This document shows positions 52,215 through 60,909 of a stretch of DNA of 64,000 nt, piece after piece. This DNA is from Bacillus sp. AFS037270. GTDB lineage: Bacteria > Bacillota > Bacilli > Bacillales_B > DSM-18226. The translations under genes were made by a program, and so were the position numbers. The notes beneath the pieces are model-generated. The model ran no database searches. It saw nothing but the letters and a program-made list of their open reading frames with translations, and was not told the DNA's origin. The DNA lies in contig NZ_NUNF01000014.1 of the NCBI RefSeq assembly GCF_002585305.1, positions 72,630-136,629 on the forward strand, written 5' to 3'. Position 1 is the stretch's first letter; each line of letters opens with the position of its first letter.

Positions 52215-54413
52215 ATGAGGGACATTCAAGAAAAAGGTCTATTTTGGCGTTGGGGAATAAGGATGTATAGATTACGCTGGGTAGTAACCATTTTTTGGGT
52301 ATTGTTATTTGTAGTTTCCGCATTCTTTGTTCCAAAACTACCTGATCGACTGAAGGATAGTGGATTAACTGCAAAGGGGAGCGAATCGGACCACGGATTT
52401 TCATTAATGAAAAAGGAACTTGGGACATCTCTGTCTACCATTACTGTGGTTTATACAAGTCGTGATATAGACCTAACTAGCGTACAAGCGAAGAAGGACA
52501 TACTGAAATCATTAGATCAATTGAAAAAACAAAATTATGTTGAAAACATTCATTTCAATGTCACACCTCGTTTAAAAGAGGATAAGGGAATCCAGTCTAT
52601 TGTTGTTGAACTAAAATTAAAGAATCAAGAGGCGCTCAACCATTTTCGAGAGATAAAGGGTCTGATGGGGAAACCCAAAGGCATGAAGACCTTTGTAGAT
52701 GGAGAAATTGCTACCATTCATGAAGTACAGCAGGCGACAAAACAAGACATGGCCCATTCAGAAAAGATTGGCCTTCCGATTGCCTTACTTGTTCTATTAT
52801 TTATTTTTGGGACTGTTTGGGCAGCAATTCTACCTCTGTTAGTTGGTATAATGAGTGTTTCTCTAACACTTGGAATTACTTATCATCTTACTGAATTTTA
52901 CTCGCTTTCGAATTTTCTCCCAAATATAGTGATGATGCTAGGTCTTGCGATCGGAGTTGATTATGCCCTTTTTCTTGTCAGTCGTTTTCGAGAGGAATTA
53001 AAAAGACAGCAATCAGTAGAGGAAGCCGTAGCTATGGCTACACAAACAGCCGGACAATCTGTTTTCTTTTCTGGATTTGCTGTGTTAATAGGTATGTTTG
53101 GCATGCTTTTTATAAAACTCCCTATTATTTACTCGCTATGTTTGGGTGGGGTGCTTGTGGTCTTTTCAGCCATGATCCTATCAAGCACGCTTTTGCCTTC
53201 TTTATTAGGCATTCTTGGCCATCGTATCAACTCTCTTAAGGTATTTGCACGTACTCAAAAGAGAATGGAAAACTCCATCATATGGGAGAGAATCGCACTT
53301 TCTGTCATGAAACGGCCAGCCGTCCTAGCCATCGTGATCAGTACCTTGTTAATATCACTTATGCTCCCTATTGTTCGTATGAAGGTCGGGGTTCCAACGG
53401 CGGAAGTATTGCCCCCATCATATGAATCAAGGAGAGGGGCGGAATTGTTAAAAGAAAATTATGACGTACGGAAATCAAACCCGATTTTTATTATTGTGAA
53501 GACAAAAGAAAATGTCACAGAAGTATCATCCATTCGAAGTATTAAGAAATATGAGGATAAGATTCACCGATTACCTGGTGTGCTTTCGGTTCAAAGTTTT
53601 ATCGATGTCCTTGGAAATCGTACACCAGAAGAAACCTTTCAACTTCTTAAGTTAAAGGGAACACATGACCGAATGATAAATGAAAGTTTATTGAGCGGGA
53701 ATTTTGCATTGCTTACAGTTGTACCACTGTCAAAACCAAATTCGGCAGAAGCTGCCAATCTTGTTCACCAGGTAAGAAATGTATCAGCCGATAACTTGGG
53801 AACGTATGTTACTGGGCAAACCGCTTTGCTTGTGGATATGATGGACCGAATAAATTCAGGGTTACCGTTGTTGATGATGTTTATTATCTCCGTGACTTAT
53901 GTAATATTGTTGTATGCCTTCAGATCGGTGCTAATCCCGCTTAAGGCTGTTATGATGAACGTCTTAAGCCTTGGAGCAAGTCTAGGAATCGTTGTCATTG
54001 TGTTTCAGTATGGATGGCTAACGGGTTTTCTAAATATAACCTCCACTGGCTATGTTAGTATCATTATGCCTGTAACGATCTTTTGCATTGTGTTTGGGAT
54101 TTCGATGGATTATGAAGTTTTTTTAATATCAAGAATTAAGGAAGAATACGATAGGTCAGGTGATAATGAAAAAAGTACCGCTACTGGGCTTCAGAAAACG
54201 GGTCGTCTTATCAGTAGTGCTGCATTAATTTTACTAGTTGTTGTGGGTTCGTTCATTTTTACCAATATTGAAATTACAAAAGCACTAGGTGTTGGTTTAT
54301 TTTGCGCCATATTCATTGATGCTACCTTAATCAGAATTATCGTAGTCCCCGCATTAATGAAACTGCTCGGCCCTGCCAACTGGTGGGCCCCCAGATGGAT
54401 TGTAGGAAAGTAG
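52215..54413 (+). CDS. MMPL/RND-family membrane exporter (YdfJ-like)
   Basis: The product of about 732 residues has twelve membrane helices in two halves, each with a large extracellular loop. The MMPL signature regions are MMLGLAIGVDYALFLVSRFREEL in the first half and CIVFGISMDYEVFLISRIKEEYD in the second, both with the Asp-Tyr pair used for proton coupling. Length and layout fit B. subtilis YdfJ. It probably exports lipids, surfactants or drugs; the substrate is unknown. I chose ATG 52215 with GGGGGAGGA upstream; an ATG at 52098 adds a non-conserved 39 residues. It is free-standing. Confidence 0.9.
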   Translation: MRDIQEKGLFWRWGIRMYRLRWVVTIFWVLLFVVSAFFVPKLPDRLKDSGLTAKGSESDHGFSLMKKELGTSLSTITVVYTSRDIDLTSVQAKKDILKSLDQLKKQNYVENIHFNVTPRLKEDKGIQSIVVELKLKNQEALNHFREIKGLMGKPKGMKTFVDGEIATIHEVQQATKQDMAHSEKIGLPIALLVLLFIFGTVWAAILPLLVGIMSVSLTLGITYHLTEFYSLSNFLPNIVMMLGLAIGVDYALFLVSRFREELKRQQSVEEAVAMATQTAGQSVFFSGFAVLIGMFGMLFIKLPIIYSLCLGGVLVVFSAMILSSTLLPSLLGILGHRINSLKVFARTQKRMENSIIWERIALSVMKRPAVLAIVISTLLISLMLPIVRMKVGVPTAEVLPPSYESRRGAELLKENYDVRKSNPIFIIVKTKENVTEVSSIRSIKKYEDKIHRLPGVLSVQSFIDVLGNRTPEETFQLLKLKGTHDRMINESLLSGNFALLTVVPLSKPNSAEAANLVHQVRNVSADNLGTYVTGQTALLVDMMDRINSGLPLLMMFIISVTYVILLYAFRSVLIPLKAVMMNVLSLGASLGIVVIVFQYGWLTGFLNITSTGYVSIIMPVTIFCIVFGISMDYEVFLISRIKEEYDRSGDNEKSTATGLQKTGRLISSAALILLVVVGSFIFTNIEITKALGVGLFCAIFIDATLIRIIVVPALMKLLGPANWWAPRWIVGK

Positions 54414-54528
54414 GAGCATGGGGACGGTTCTTATGCTTCTTTTTACTGATTACTATTCTCCAGTTTCATTACTGCTTCATTTGGTCGGGCAGATTTGCAT
54501 CGATTGGACTACCAGATCTAACTTCGAC
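54414..54528. repeat. REP-bounded yvrJ element, copy D (truncated)
   Basis: It begins GGAGCATGGGGACGGTTCTTATGC directly after the exporter stop codon and follows the other copies to TTCGACTA near 54528, where similarity ends. Only the C-terminal half of yvrJ (minus strand, about 54469-54528) is left. Confidence 0.8.
54469..54528 (-). pseudogene. yvrJ fragment (element copy D)
   Basis: The minus strand reads SKLDLVVQSMQ, matching residues about 27-37 of the intact YvrJ peptide, and then loses frame. The 5' half and RBS are missing. Confidence 0.75.
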
Positions 54529-54779
54529 TACTAGTGCCTACCTGCCGTTATCCGCTACAGCAGTCAAAAGAGAGATTTACGAAGCATACGTGGGAAGTGA
54601 AGATTATGACCGCTTCGTCATGTTAATACTTTTGGTGGTAATCCAGCTTACAGAGGATTATTTTTACTTTATTGTGAAGTGTTTAAAGGAAAGTATTCTA
54701 AACTTGAATTAACTCAATGTTTAATTTCGCTTTACTTTTTGCAATATTTTGATAAGATAGCAAAAAGGTGGTGATATGT

Positions 54780-54968
54780 ATGTCTATAAATGTAATTGAA
54801 CTCCTTGGTGCACCGTATGAAAGCTTGGTTGATGCACAGGTTGATAAGAGTCCAAGTGAAGTGGTGGTAACCGAAACCGGGGAGACGTTTTATATCGTAG
54901 AACGTGAGGTTTATGATACCCAGTTAGTGTCACACGGATATAAAATCGTAGTAGAAGAAGGAGAGTAA
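54780..54968 (+). CDS. small hypothetical protein (62 aa)
   Basis: ATG at 54780 follows AAAAAGGTGGTGAT, a strong RBS, and the terminator overlaps the stop codon. The product (SINVIELLGAPYESLVDAQVD ... VVTETGETFYIVEREVYDTQLVSHGYKIVVEEGE) is acidic and probably beta-rich. I do not recognise a family. It has no membrane segment. A real, free-standing gene is likely from the RBS and terminator. Confidence 0.65.
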   Translation: MSINVIELLGAPYESLVDAQVDKSPSEVVVTETGETFYIVEREVYDTQLVSHGYKIVVEEGE

Positions 54969-54983
54969 ACCTCTCCTTTTTTT
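54959..54983 (+). terminator. intrinsic terminator overlapping the stop codon of the 62-aa gene
   Basis: GGAGAG and CTCTCC pair around TAAAC, followed by seven T residues; the TAA stop lies in the loop. Confidence 0.85.
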
Positions 54984-55066
54984 ATGGGTAGCCGTTAATG
55001 AAAGCCTTTGAAGATAATAGAAAGTTAAGGGGAGATGCTCGCAGGGAGTCCCCTGATCGAGCAATA

Positions 55067-55393
55067 CTATGCCCAGTAAGAACCCCAGTATTTCATCTCT
55101 TTTATTATGGTATGTAGGGATTGTCCTTTTTCAGTAAGTGAATATTCAACTGTTACCGGTACTGTGGCGTGAACAGTCCGAATTAAAACGCCATTGGATT
55201 CTAAATGTCTTAGTGTATCGGTTAAGGCCTTTGGACTTACTTTTGAAATAGCTTTTTGTAATTCTCCAAACCGTTTTGTCCCTTCGAATAACTCTCTTAA
55301 TACGAGAAAAGACCACTTTCCCCCAATCACACTAAGTGCTTTTTCAATGGAACATTCAATCTCTAAGGGTGTCGTTTCCTTTACTTCGCTCAT
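55067..55393 (-). CDS. HxlR-family winged-helix transcriptional regulator
   Basis: The 108-residue protein has the HxlR pattern: EIECSIEKALSVIGGKWSFLVLRELFEGTKRFGEL, SPKALTDTLRHLESNGVLIRTV, PVTVEYSLTEKGQSL. The Cys in ECSIEKAL corresponds to the redox/electrophile sensor of many HxlR proteins. It is divergent from an operon of two aldo/keto reductases and an SDR, which suggests it senses aldehydes or quinone-type stress and controls them. Palindromes in the shared intergenic region support autoregulation. ATG with AGAGGTAGTCT upstream. Confidence 0.9.
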   Translation of the reverse strand: MSEVKETTPLEIECSIEKALSVIGGKWSFLVLRELFEGTKRFGELQKAISKVSPKALTDTLRHLESNGVLIRTVHATVPVTVEYSLTEKGQSLHTIIKEMKYWGSYWA

Positions 55394-55410
55394 AGACTAC
55401 CTCTTTCTAA

Positions 55411-55446
55411 TTTATAGAAACTATAAATTTTATAGTAATTACTATA
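55411..55446. promoter_or_regulatory. two palindromic operators in the HxlR-aldo/keto reductase intergenic region
   Basis: TTTATAG-AAA-CTATAAA at 55411-55427 is a perfect inverted repeat, and TATAGTAATTACTATA at 55431-55446 is a perfect 16-base palindrome. HxlR dimers bind such AT-rich dyads. They lie just upstream of the regulator gene, so autoregulation and control of the divergent operon is inferred. Confidence 0.6.
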
Positions 55447-55557
55447 GAGGTTAGTATATCAAAAAAATTTCAGTGGTTGTTGTTTAAATAAAGAAAACGT
55501 ATACTTTTTTTGTAAACGTTTTTATCGTACATATTGGAAGAGAGGGAGATGAACCAA

Positions 55558-56484
55558 ATGAAATACCGTAAGCTTGGAAAAACAGATTTAAATGTTTCTG
55601 TTGTAGGAATCGGTACTTGGCAATATGGCGGCGAGTGGGGAAAAGATTTCACACAAAAAGAAGTCGATGAAATCTTAGACAAGGCAAAGGAAATGGGAAT
55701 TAATTTGATTGATACAGCCGAATGTTACGGTAATCACCTTTCTGAAAAATTTATCGGCAGTTACTTGAAAAATCAAAAAAGGGAGGATTGGATCGTCGCA
55801 ACAAAATTCGGCCATCATTTCCACGAATCCTTTACCCGTACAAATCATTGGTCTGCTGGGGAAGTTGTTAAGCAGTTAGACGATTCTTTAAGAGCTCTTC
55901 AAACAGACTATGTAGACATATATCAATTTCATTCCGGCGGTGATGACGTATTTCGTAATGAAGAATTATGGACCGTTTTGGACAAGCAGATTGAGGCAGG
56001 GAAAATCCGTCATCTAGGAATTTCAATCGGTTCAAACGAGAATATCTACCAAACGGACTTAGCAACAGAAGTAAATTCCAGTGTGATTCAGGTTGTGTAT
56101 AACCGGTTAGACCGTAAACCAGAGGAACAAGTTTTTCCTTCATGTGAACGGCAAAATCTTGGGGTCCTGGCACGGGTTCCATTAGCAAGCGGTTATTTAA
56201 GCGGCAAATATAAGCCAGGTGTAGTATTTGATAAAAATGATGTTCGGAATAACCATTTACAAAGTGAAGTTTTAAAACAGCTTAAACTAGTTGAAGAAAT
56301 TCAACGAAATGAAGTCCCAGAAGGAGTTAATATGGCTCAATGGGCACTTGCATGGTGTTTAAAGCATCCAGCTGTTACGAGTGTAATCCCAGGATGTAAA
56401 AATGTAGAACAAGTTGAATTAAATGCACTGGCTGCAGACTTGGAATTGGTATCAGATAAGCATCCGCAAGCTGTGGAAGTTTAA
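55558..56484 (+). CDS. aldo/keto reductase
   Basis: The product of about 308 residues belongs to the YhdN/Tas-like AKR class: MKYRKLGKTDLNVSVVGIGTWQYGGEW, INLIDTAECYGNHLSEKFIG (Asp, Tyr), WIVATKFGH (Lys), DIYQFHSGG (His) complete the AKR tetrad, and VIPGCKNVEQVELN is the NADPH-binding end. It reduces carbonyl compounds in the cytoplasm. I chose the ATG at 55558, with GAGAGGGAG at about eight bases; ATGs at 55534 and 55549 are upstream or inside the RBS. First gene of a probable three-gene operon. Confidence 0.9.
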   Translation: MKYRKLGKTDLNVSVVGIGTWQYGGEWGKDFTQKEVDEILDKAKEMGINLIDTAECYGNHLSEKFIGSYLKNQKREDWIVATKFGHHFHESFTRTNHWSAGEVVKQLDDSLRALQTDYVDIYQFHSGGDDVFRNEELWTVLDKQIEAGKIRHLGISIGSNENIYQTDLATEVNSSVIQVVYNRLDRKPEEQVFPSCERQNLGVLARVPLASGYLSGKYKPGVVFDKNDVRNNHLQSEVLKQLKLVEEIQRNEVPEGVNMAQWALAWCLKHPAVTSVIPGCKNVEQVELNALAADLELVSDKHPQAVEV

Positions 56485-56577
56485 TAGGAAAAAAGCTATT
56501 AAATTGGAAGCCTGTTCATCAGTGGAGAAATTATGTAGAGTTATAATTTTTTATAAATGATAAAGGAGGAGAGAGGT

Positions 56578-57417
56578 ATGACAAAAAATTTATTAAGTAC
56601 TACTACGTTAAATAATGGTGTAAAAATGCCTTGGCTGGGATTCGGTGTTTTCAAAGTACAAGAAGGAGAGGAAGTAGTTAATTCAGTAAAGACTGCCCTT
56701 CGAGTCGGGTATAGAAGCATTGATACTGCTGCTATTTATCAAAATGAAGAGGGAGTAGGTAAAGCTATAGCTGAATCGAACGTACCTCGTGAAGAGTTAT
56801 TTGTTACAACTAAGGTCTGGAACGGCGATCAAGGCTATGAATCTACCTTGGCGGCTTTTGAAACAAGTTTGAACAAATTAGGTTTAGACTATTTAGACCT
56901 TTATTTAATTCACTGGCCAGTACCTACTAAGGGATTATATGTTGAGACATGGAAAGCACTTGAGAAGCTTTATAAGGATGGGCGCGTCCGTGCCATTGGA
57001 GTAAGTAATTTTAATGTTAACCATCTCGAAGAACTTCTTGCAAACTGTGAAATTAAACCGATGGTCAACCAAGTGGAATACCATCCAGTCTTTAATCAAA
57101 AGGAATTACATGATTTTTGTAAAAAGAATGAAATCCAGCTTGAAGCATGGTCCCCTCTTATGCAAGGCAGTCTTCTTAGCGACCCAGTTTTAGTTGAGAT
57201 TGCAAACAAGTACAATAAGTCTACTGCCCAAGTGATACTACGCTGGGATATCCAAACAGGAGTAGTGACTATTCCAAAATCAATCAAACCGCATCGTATT
57301 GCTGAAAATGCGGATATCTTTGATTTTGAACTTACACAAGAAGATTTAAATCAAATAAGCACTCTTAATCAGAATAAGCGTCAATTCGGTGACCCTGAAG
57401 TGGTGGGAAGAGATTAA
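56578..57417 (+). CDS. aldo/keto reductase (YvgN/YtbE-type, 2,5-diketogluconate reductase-like)
   Basis: The product of about 279 residues has [36 protein letters not shown] (Asp, Tyr), [15 protein letters not shown] (Lys), LYLIHWPVP (His) and [22 protein letters not shown] (NADPH phosphate-binding Lys/Arg). This AKR5-type group reduces methylglyoxal and other aldehydes in Bacilli. AAAGGAGGAGAGAGG lies directly before ATG 56578. It is 93 bases after the previous gene and 16 bases before the SDR gene. Confidence 0.92.
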   Translation: MTKNLLSTTTLNNGVKMPWLGFGVFKVQEGEEVVNSVKTALRVGYRSIDTAAIYQNEEGVGKAIAESNVPREELFVTTKVWNGDQGYESTLAAFETSLNKLGLDYLDLYLIHWPVPTKGLYVETWKALEKLYKDGRVRAIGVSNFNVNHLEELLANCEIKPMVNQVEYHPVFNQKELHDFCKKNEIQLEAWSPLMQGSLLSDPVLVEIANKYNKSTAQVILRWDIQTGVVTIPKSIKPHRIAENADIFDFELTQEDLNQISTLNQNKRQFGDPEVVGRD

Positions 57418-57433
57418 TAGGAGGGAACTCTAA

Positions 57434-58246
57434 GTGGAACAGAAAGTAGTCGTCATAACAGGTGCAACAAGAGGAATCGGCCGTAACACTGCTTTATTTT
57501 TTGCTGAAAAGGGATTTTCCGTGGTTGGAACTGGCAGGGATTCCGAAAAATTAAAAGAAGTTCGAACAGAGCTTGAGAAATTTTCTCCAGATCATTCGAT
57601 GTTCTCTATGGATGTCACAAAGCAAGCGGAGGTTCAACAAGTAGTAGAAAATGTATTGGGAAAATATGGACGAATTGATGTTTGGATTAATAATGCCGGT
57701 GCGTTCATGGCTATAGGTCCTACTTGGGAAGTGAAACAAGAAGATTGGATTAATGATGTCTCTACGAACCTTTTTGGAACTTTTCACTGTGTCCAAGCGG
57801 TAGTTCCTGTCATGTTAAACCAAGGTTTTGGAAGTATTATTAATCTAGTTGGCGGCGGAACGACTGGTACATTTAAATATGGTAATGGCTATGGGACCTC
57901 CAAAACAGCGATTGCCAGATTAACAGAAAACCTAGTGGAAGAATTAGCGGAAACTCCGGTCAAAGTATTTGCATTAGATCCAGGCTTAAACGATACAGAC
58001 ATGACACGTTACCAGCGATATACAGGAGTAGGACAAAAGTATTTAACTGGAATCGAGTCACTATTCGAGCAAAACATAGATGTACCGCCGCATCAGGCAC
58101 CACAGTTTGCCTTTTTATTGGCGGCAGGGGAACTAGATGAGTATGTCGGTCGAGTCGTGTCCGTTTATGATGATTTAGAGCAATTAAAAACAGTTGCTGC
58201 TAACGCAAGTGATTCCGACTTCTATAAACTGCGGTTAAAGAAATAA
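57434..58246 (+). CDS. SDR-family oxidoreductase
   Basis: The 270-residue protein has a Rossmann fold: VVVITGATRGIGRNTALFFAEKG (cofactor loop), MDVTKQ, DVWINNAGAFMAIG and YGTSKTAIARLTENLVEEL with the Tyr-x-x-x-Lys pair. The Ser usually found about 13 residues before the Tyr is not visible; the segment reads NLVGGGTTGTFKYGNGY, so a Thr would have to serve. The substrate is unknown. GTG start with AGGAGGG upstream, close to the aldo/keto reductase gene, so the three reductases are likely induced together. Confidence 0.88.
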   Translation: MEQKVVVITGATRGIGRNTALFFAEKGFSVVGTGRDSEKLKEVRTELEKFSPDHSMFSMDVTKQAEVQQVVENVLGKYGRIDVWINNAGAFMAIGPTWEVKQEDWINDVSTNLFGTFHCVQAVVPVMLNQGFGSIINLVGGGTTGTFKYGNGYGTSKTAIARLTENLVEELAETPVKVFALDPGLNDTDMTRYQRYTGVGQKYLTGIESLFEQNIDVPPHQAPQFAFLLAAGELDEYVGRVVSVYDDLEQLKTVAANASDSDFYKLRLKK

Positions 58247-58268
58247 GTTCAAGTATTATATGAAAGAA

Positions 58269-58313
58269 TACGCAGATCAATCTTTGATACAGAAGATATG
58301 GTCTGCGTTTTTC
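58269..58313 (+). terminator. probable terminator of the oxidoreductase operon
   Basis: ACGCAGATC pairs with GGTCTGCGT across a large loop and is followed by five T residues. Confidence 0.55.
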
Positions 58314-58321
58314 CGTAAAAT

Positions 58322-58440
58322 GGGTGCCTGTCATGCCCCGAATGCAAAGACAGTTGTGCGAAAGCAAAAGAATTTTCCGGGAAATTGTCTTTTTTTCTGT
58401 AAAATGTCTAAATGTGCTCGACAATTACTTTTACTAAATA
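58322..58440. repeat. dispersed non-coding repeat (AATTTTCCGGGAAATTGT type)
   Basis: AATTTTCCGGGAAATTGT with a following T-tract and GCTCGACAATTA (58371-58430) match 38904-38968. Just before it, GGGTGCCTGTCATG resembles GGTGCCTGTCACC near 49071, another short dispersed motif. Confidence 0.6.
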
Positions 58441-58515
58441 GAAGGACAATTGGAGAAACAGGAAGTTTAATAAATTAGTTTAGTGATGTTCGATAATTAT
58501 TGATTGATTAGAACA

Positions 58516-58692
58516 TTAAAGGACTACATATTTTTTATGAGAAACAACTGTCTTATTATTTTCAAAGTTTCGACCTGAAGTATTTTCGAGGATTTCAACT
58601 ATGACCGAGTTCTCTCCGACCTTCTCCACCTTACCTTTAATTCCATTCATTGATACAATATTGTCTCCAACCATTGCTTTTTTCAAATACAT
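58516..58692 (-). CDS. DUF2187 family protein (YkvS-like)
   Basis: The 58-residue product (KKAMVGDNIVSMNGIKGKVEKV, then SVIVEILENTSG, ending VVSHKKYVVL) has the KOW/SH3-like beta pattern of DUF2187. I chose ATG 58692, with AAGGAGTGG upstream; a GTG three codons before overlaps the RBS. Function unknown; related proteins are short and cytoplasmic. A truncated duplicate lies at 49745-49850. Confidence 0.85.
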   Translation of the reverse strand: MYLKKAMVGDNIVSMNGIKGKVEKVGENSVIVEILENTSGRNFENNKTVVSHKKYVVL

Positions 58693-59422
58693 GTAAACCA
58701 CTCCTTACACCCATTAATTGGTGGATTTATAAAGAAATATTGATTAATAGGCATTTTACATAGAAAAAGGCGATGTGTCATAGAAATTGTAAGAGTATCT
58801 TCCAAAGATATGGAGCCTTTCTCATTTTTTTTAGTAAGTAGAAGAGGAATGTCAATGAGCATTTTTTAAAGGTATACTAGGTGTCTATGTACATATGTCA
58901 TCTAAGTTGGGGAGACAACCATTGACATATTTTTTAGAGGATAGAAGTAAGTAATTCAGGATTAGAGCGTAGTGAAGGCGTTTTTAATTAAACGTTTGTG
59001 TAATGTAGAAAAAGTGGGAATTTAATTGGATTGTGTAAGTTAAAGAGAAGACAATCCGAATTTGTGGAAAGATGAGTTTTCGTATACGGGTTTCTCTTTT
59101 CGAACTCGACAATCTTTTTTATACTTTGCAGTGGAAAACTGAATAGACAAACACTTGAAGCCATTTTAATCAAACGATTGAATAGTATAGCACATAGGGA
59201 ATCTAGTCGTAGGGATGTCGTTTCTTGTAAATTAGGTTTAGAACGCAAGCAATCTGCCAATTTTCAAGCATGATTCAACAAGTTTTTTTTATTGGGCAGG
59301 ATTTCGCTTATTAAAATACTCTAAAAAGAAAACCAATACAGCATGTTAAGATTTTATTAAGAATAAAAGGCTATTATTAAGACAAGCTTTTTCAACCCCC
59401 TTTTTTTATAATATTATTGGAT
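58693..59422. other. gene-free stretch with dispersed repeats
   Basis: No supported gene lies here. The repeat blocks ACTCGACAATCTTTTTTA (59105-59122) and TTTTAATCAAACGATTGAATAG plus the AGTATAGCACATAGGGAA tail (59163-59222) match those near 38950-39067. A partial palindrome TTAATTAAACGTTTG lies near 58985. Confidence 0.55.
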
Positions 59423-59466
59423 GCCCTCAAGGATTGTTTTCGAACAGTCTTGAGGGCTATTTTTTT
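59423..59466 (+). terminator. strong intrinsic terminator without an obvious upstream gene
   Basis: GCCCTCAAG...TTGTT pairs with AACAGTCTTGAGGGC (one bulge) and runs into seven T residues on the plus strand. The nearest plus-strand gene ends more than 1.1 kb upstream, so it may end a small RNA or serve the convergent minus-strand gene. Confidence 0.75.
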
Positions 59467-59486
59467 GAGTGAACATTATTCCCGTG

Positions 59487-59588
59487 CTACCATCTGGAGA
59501 AATTCGCTTCTAAACTCATGCTTCTTCTTCTAATGCTATGGCCTCGTGCAGCCTTACCTGCTGCCCGAGCTCTCGCTAATTTAGCCAT
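59487..59588 (-). CDS. very small Arg-rich protein (33 aa), candidate
   Basis: On the minus strand AGGAAGGAGAAAAAAT precedes an ATG and an open frame MAKLARARAAGKAARGHS, continuing IRRRSMSLEANFSRW and a TAG stop. The RBS and an adjacent terminator support expression. The product is strongly basic (Arg/Lys/Ala-rich), suggesting nucleic-acid or membrane binding. I recognise no family. Its shortness means it could be a chance frame. Confidence 0.45.
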   Translation of the reverse strand: MAKLARARAAGKAARGHSIRRRSMSLEANFSRW

Positions 59589-59773
59589 ATTTTTTCTCCT
59601 TCCTAATGCCTTGTTTGTTTTAGCAGGGATTTATTTTATTGCTGTCTAATAAAATAATAGGGTCGATTTTTTTATTCTTTTTAACTGGAATGTTTGATGC
59701 TGGAATCAATACCTGATCTCCAACGACACATTTCACAGCAAAACAAATGATTTATCAAGGGAGGTTTTTATAT

Positions 59774-60670
59774 ATGGAGATAACAAATCCGAAGCAAAGG
59801 ATAAAGATTGATGAGTCATATATTAGCTATCAAAGATGTTCTGAGGTGAAAGATGATTTTATCTATAAAGCTTTTCAAGATGGTTTTTCAGACTATATCA
59901 TAAAGTTTGAGTTTGCAAAAGAGGATTTTATTCATCGCTTTTTTGGACCAGAGGGAAATGAAAAAGAGATTTCCTTCATTGCCTTTTATGAAGAAGAACC
60001 TGTAGGTCTAATTCTTGGCGGTATTAAAGACTATGAAAGTATTAAAACCATGCGGTGTGGAGCGTTAGCGATCAACCCTGGCTTTAGAGGAACTGGCATC
60101 AGTCAAAAGCTTTTTGAGATACACAAAGAAGAAGCCATTAAGCAAGGATGCAAGCAGCTTTTCCTTGAGGTCATTGTTGGGAATGACCGGGCGATCAATT
60201 TTTATAAAAGTCTGGGTTATGAAAAGATCTACGATATCGTTTATTATACAAATAGTGATTTAGCCCAACTGAAAAATGCTTCAAGGAACGTGGAGAATGA
60301 GATCAACGAGATCGATTTTTCTGCATTCAAAAAGTGTATTCAGAGATGGACATACCATATTAATTGGCAGAATGATATCGACTTTTTAGCCAAGAGCTCC
60401 AATAACACCTATTATGCTGCCTATCAAAACAGTGATTTAATTGGTTGTCTTTCAATTAATCAAAATGGAAATATTAGCTTTTTAATGGTGGATAAGCAAG
60501 AGCGGGGAAAAGGGCTTGGAACATTGTTATTACAAACAGCCTGTAATAATCTTCATTTATCAAAAATGTCTACCGGTTTTCCAAATAATAGTTTACTCGA
60601 AGGATTTTTCAAAAAGCAAGGATTTAAAAAAGGGCAACTTGCCCAGTATGAAATGTATTTGCCTATTTGA
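59774..60670 (+). CDS. GNAT-family N-acetyltransferase with two acetyltransferase domains
   Basis: The product of about 298 residues has an N-terminal GNAT domain (EEEPVGLILGGI, CGALAINPGFRGTGISQKLFEIHKEEAIKQGCKQLFLEVIVGNDRAINFYKSLGYEKI) and a shorter second one (SDLIGCLSINQNGNISFLMVDKQERGKGLGTLLLQTA ... FFKKQGFKK). The R/Q-x-x-G-x-G/A acetyl-CoA loop is visible in both (RGTGIS, RGKGLG). Substrate unknown. I chose ATG 59774 with AAGGGAGG upstream; an ATG at 59747 overlaps that RBS. Confidence 0.88.
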   Translation: MEITNPKQRIKIDESYISYQRCSEVKDDFIYKAFQDGFSDYIIKFEFAKEDFIHRFFGPEGNEKEISFIAFYEEEPVGLILGGIKDYESIKTMRCGALAINPGFRGTGISQKLFEIHKEEAIKQGCKQLFLEVIVGNDRAINFYKSLGYEKIYDIVYYTNSDLAQLKNASRNVENEINEIDFSAFKKCIQRWTYHINWQNDIDFLAKSSNNTYYAAYQNSDLIGCLSINQNGNISFLMVDKQERGKGLGTLLLQTACNNLHLSKMSTGFPNNSLLEGFFKKQGFKKGQLAQYEMYLPI

Positions 60671-60733
60671 GGAAAGCATGGGGACGGTTCTTTCTTAATT
60701 ATTTTTGTATTGCCATAATATAATAGCTGTCAT

Positions 60734-60815
60734 ATGAAAAAGTATTTCTTTCTATGGATTGTTTGGTTTGGCGATTAAACAATTCCACATAAGAAATACT
60801 TTTTCATTTTTTTTT
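60734..60815 (+). terminator. 17-bp perfect hairpin with nine T residues
   Basis: ATGAAAAAGTATTTCTT (60734-60750) pairs perfectly with AAGAAATACTTTTTCAT (60791-60807) across a 40-base loop and runs into T9. It may be the terminator of the acetyltransferase gene, or a small structured insertion. Confidence 0.75.
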
Positions 60816-60909
60816 ACCTTTTTGGTCGGAGGGAGATCTTAATGAGCCAGCTCGTTAGCGATTTCATTCTTGTCATGCTCCCTTTAACATGATTGAGCAT
60901 TTCCTAATT

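Noticed and set aside
54383..54712. 109-codon frame overlapping the exporter end
   Set aside because: It runs through repeat copy D and has no RBS or recognisable protein pattern.
58260..58478. 72-codon plus-strand frame after the SDR gene
   Set aside because: It covers the operon terminator and a non-coding repeat; no RBS.
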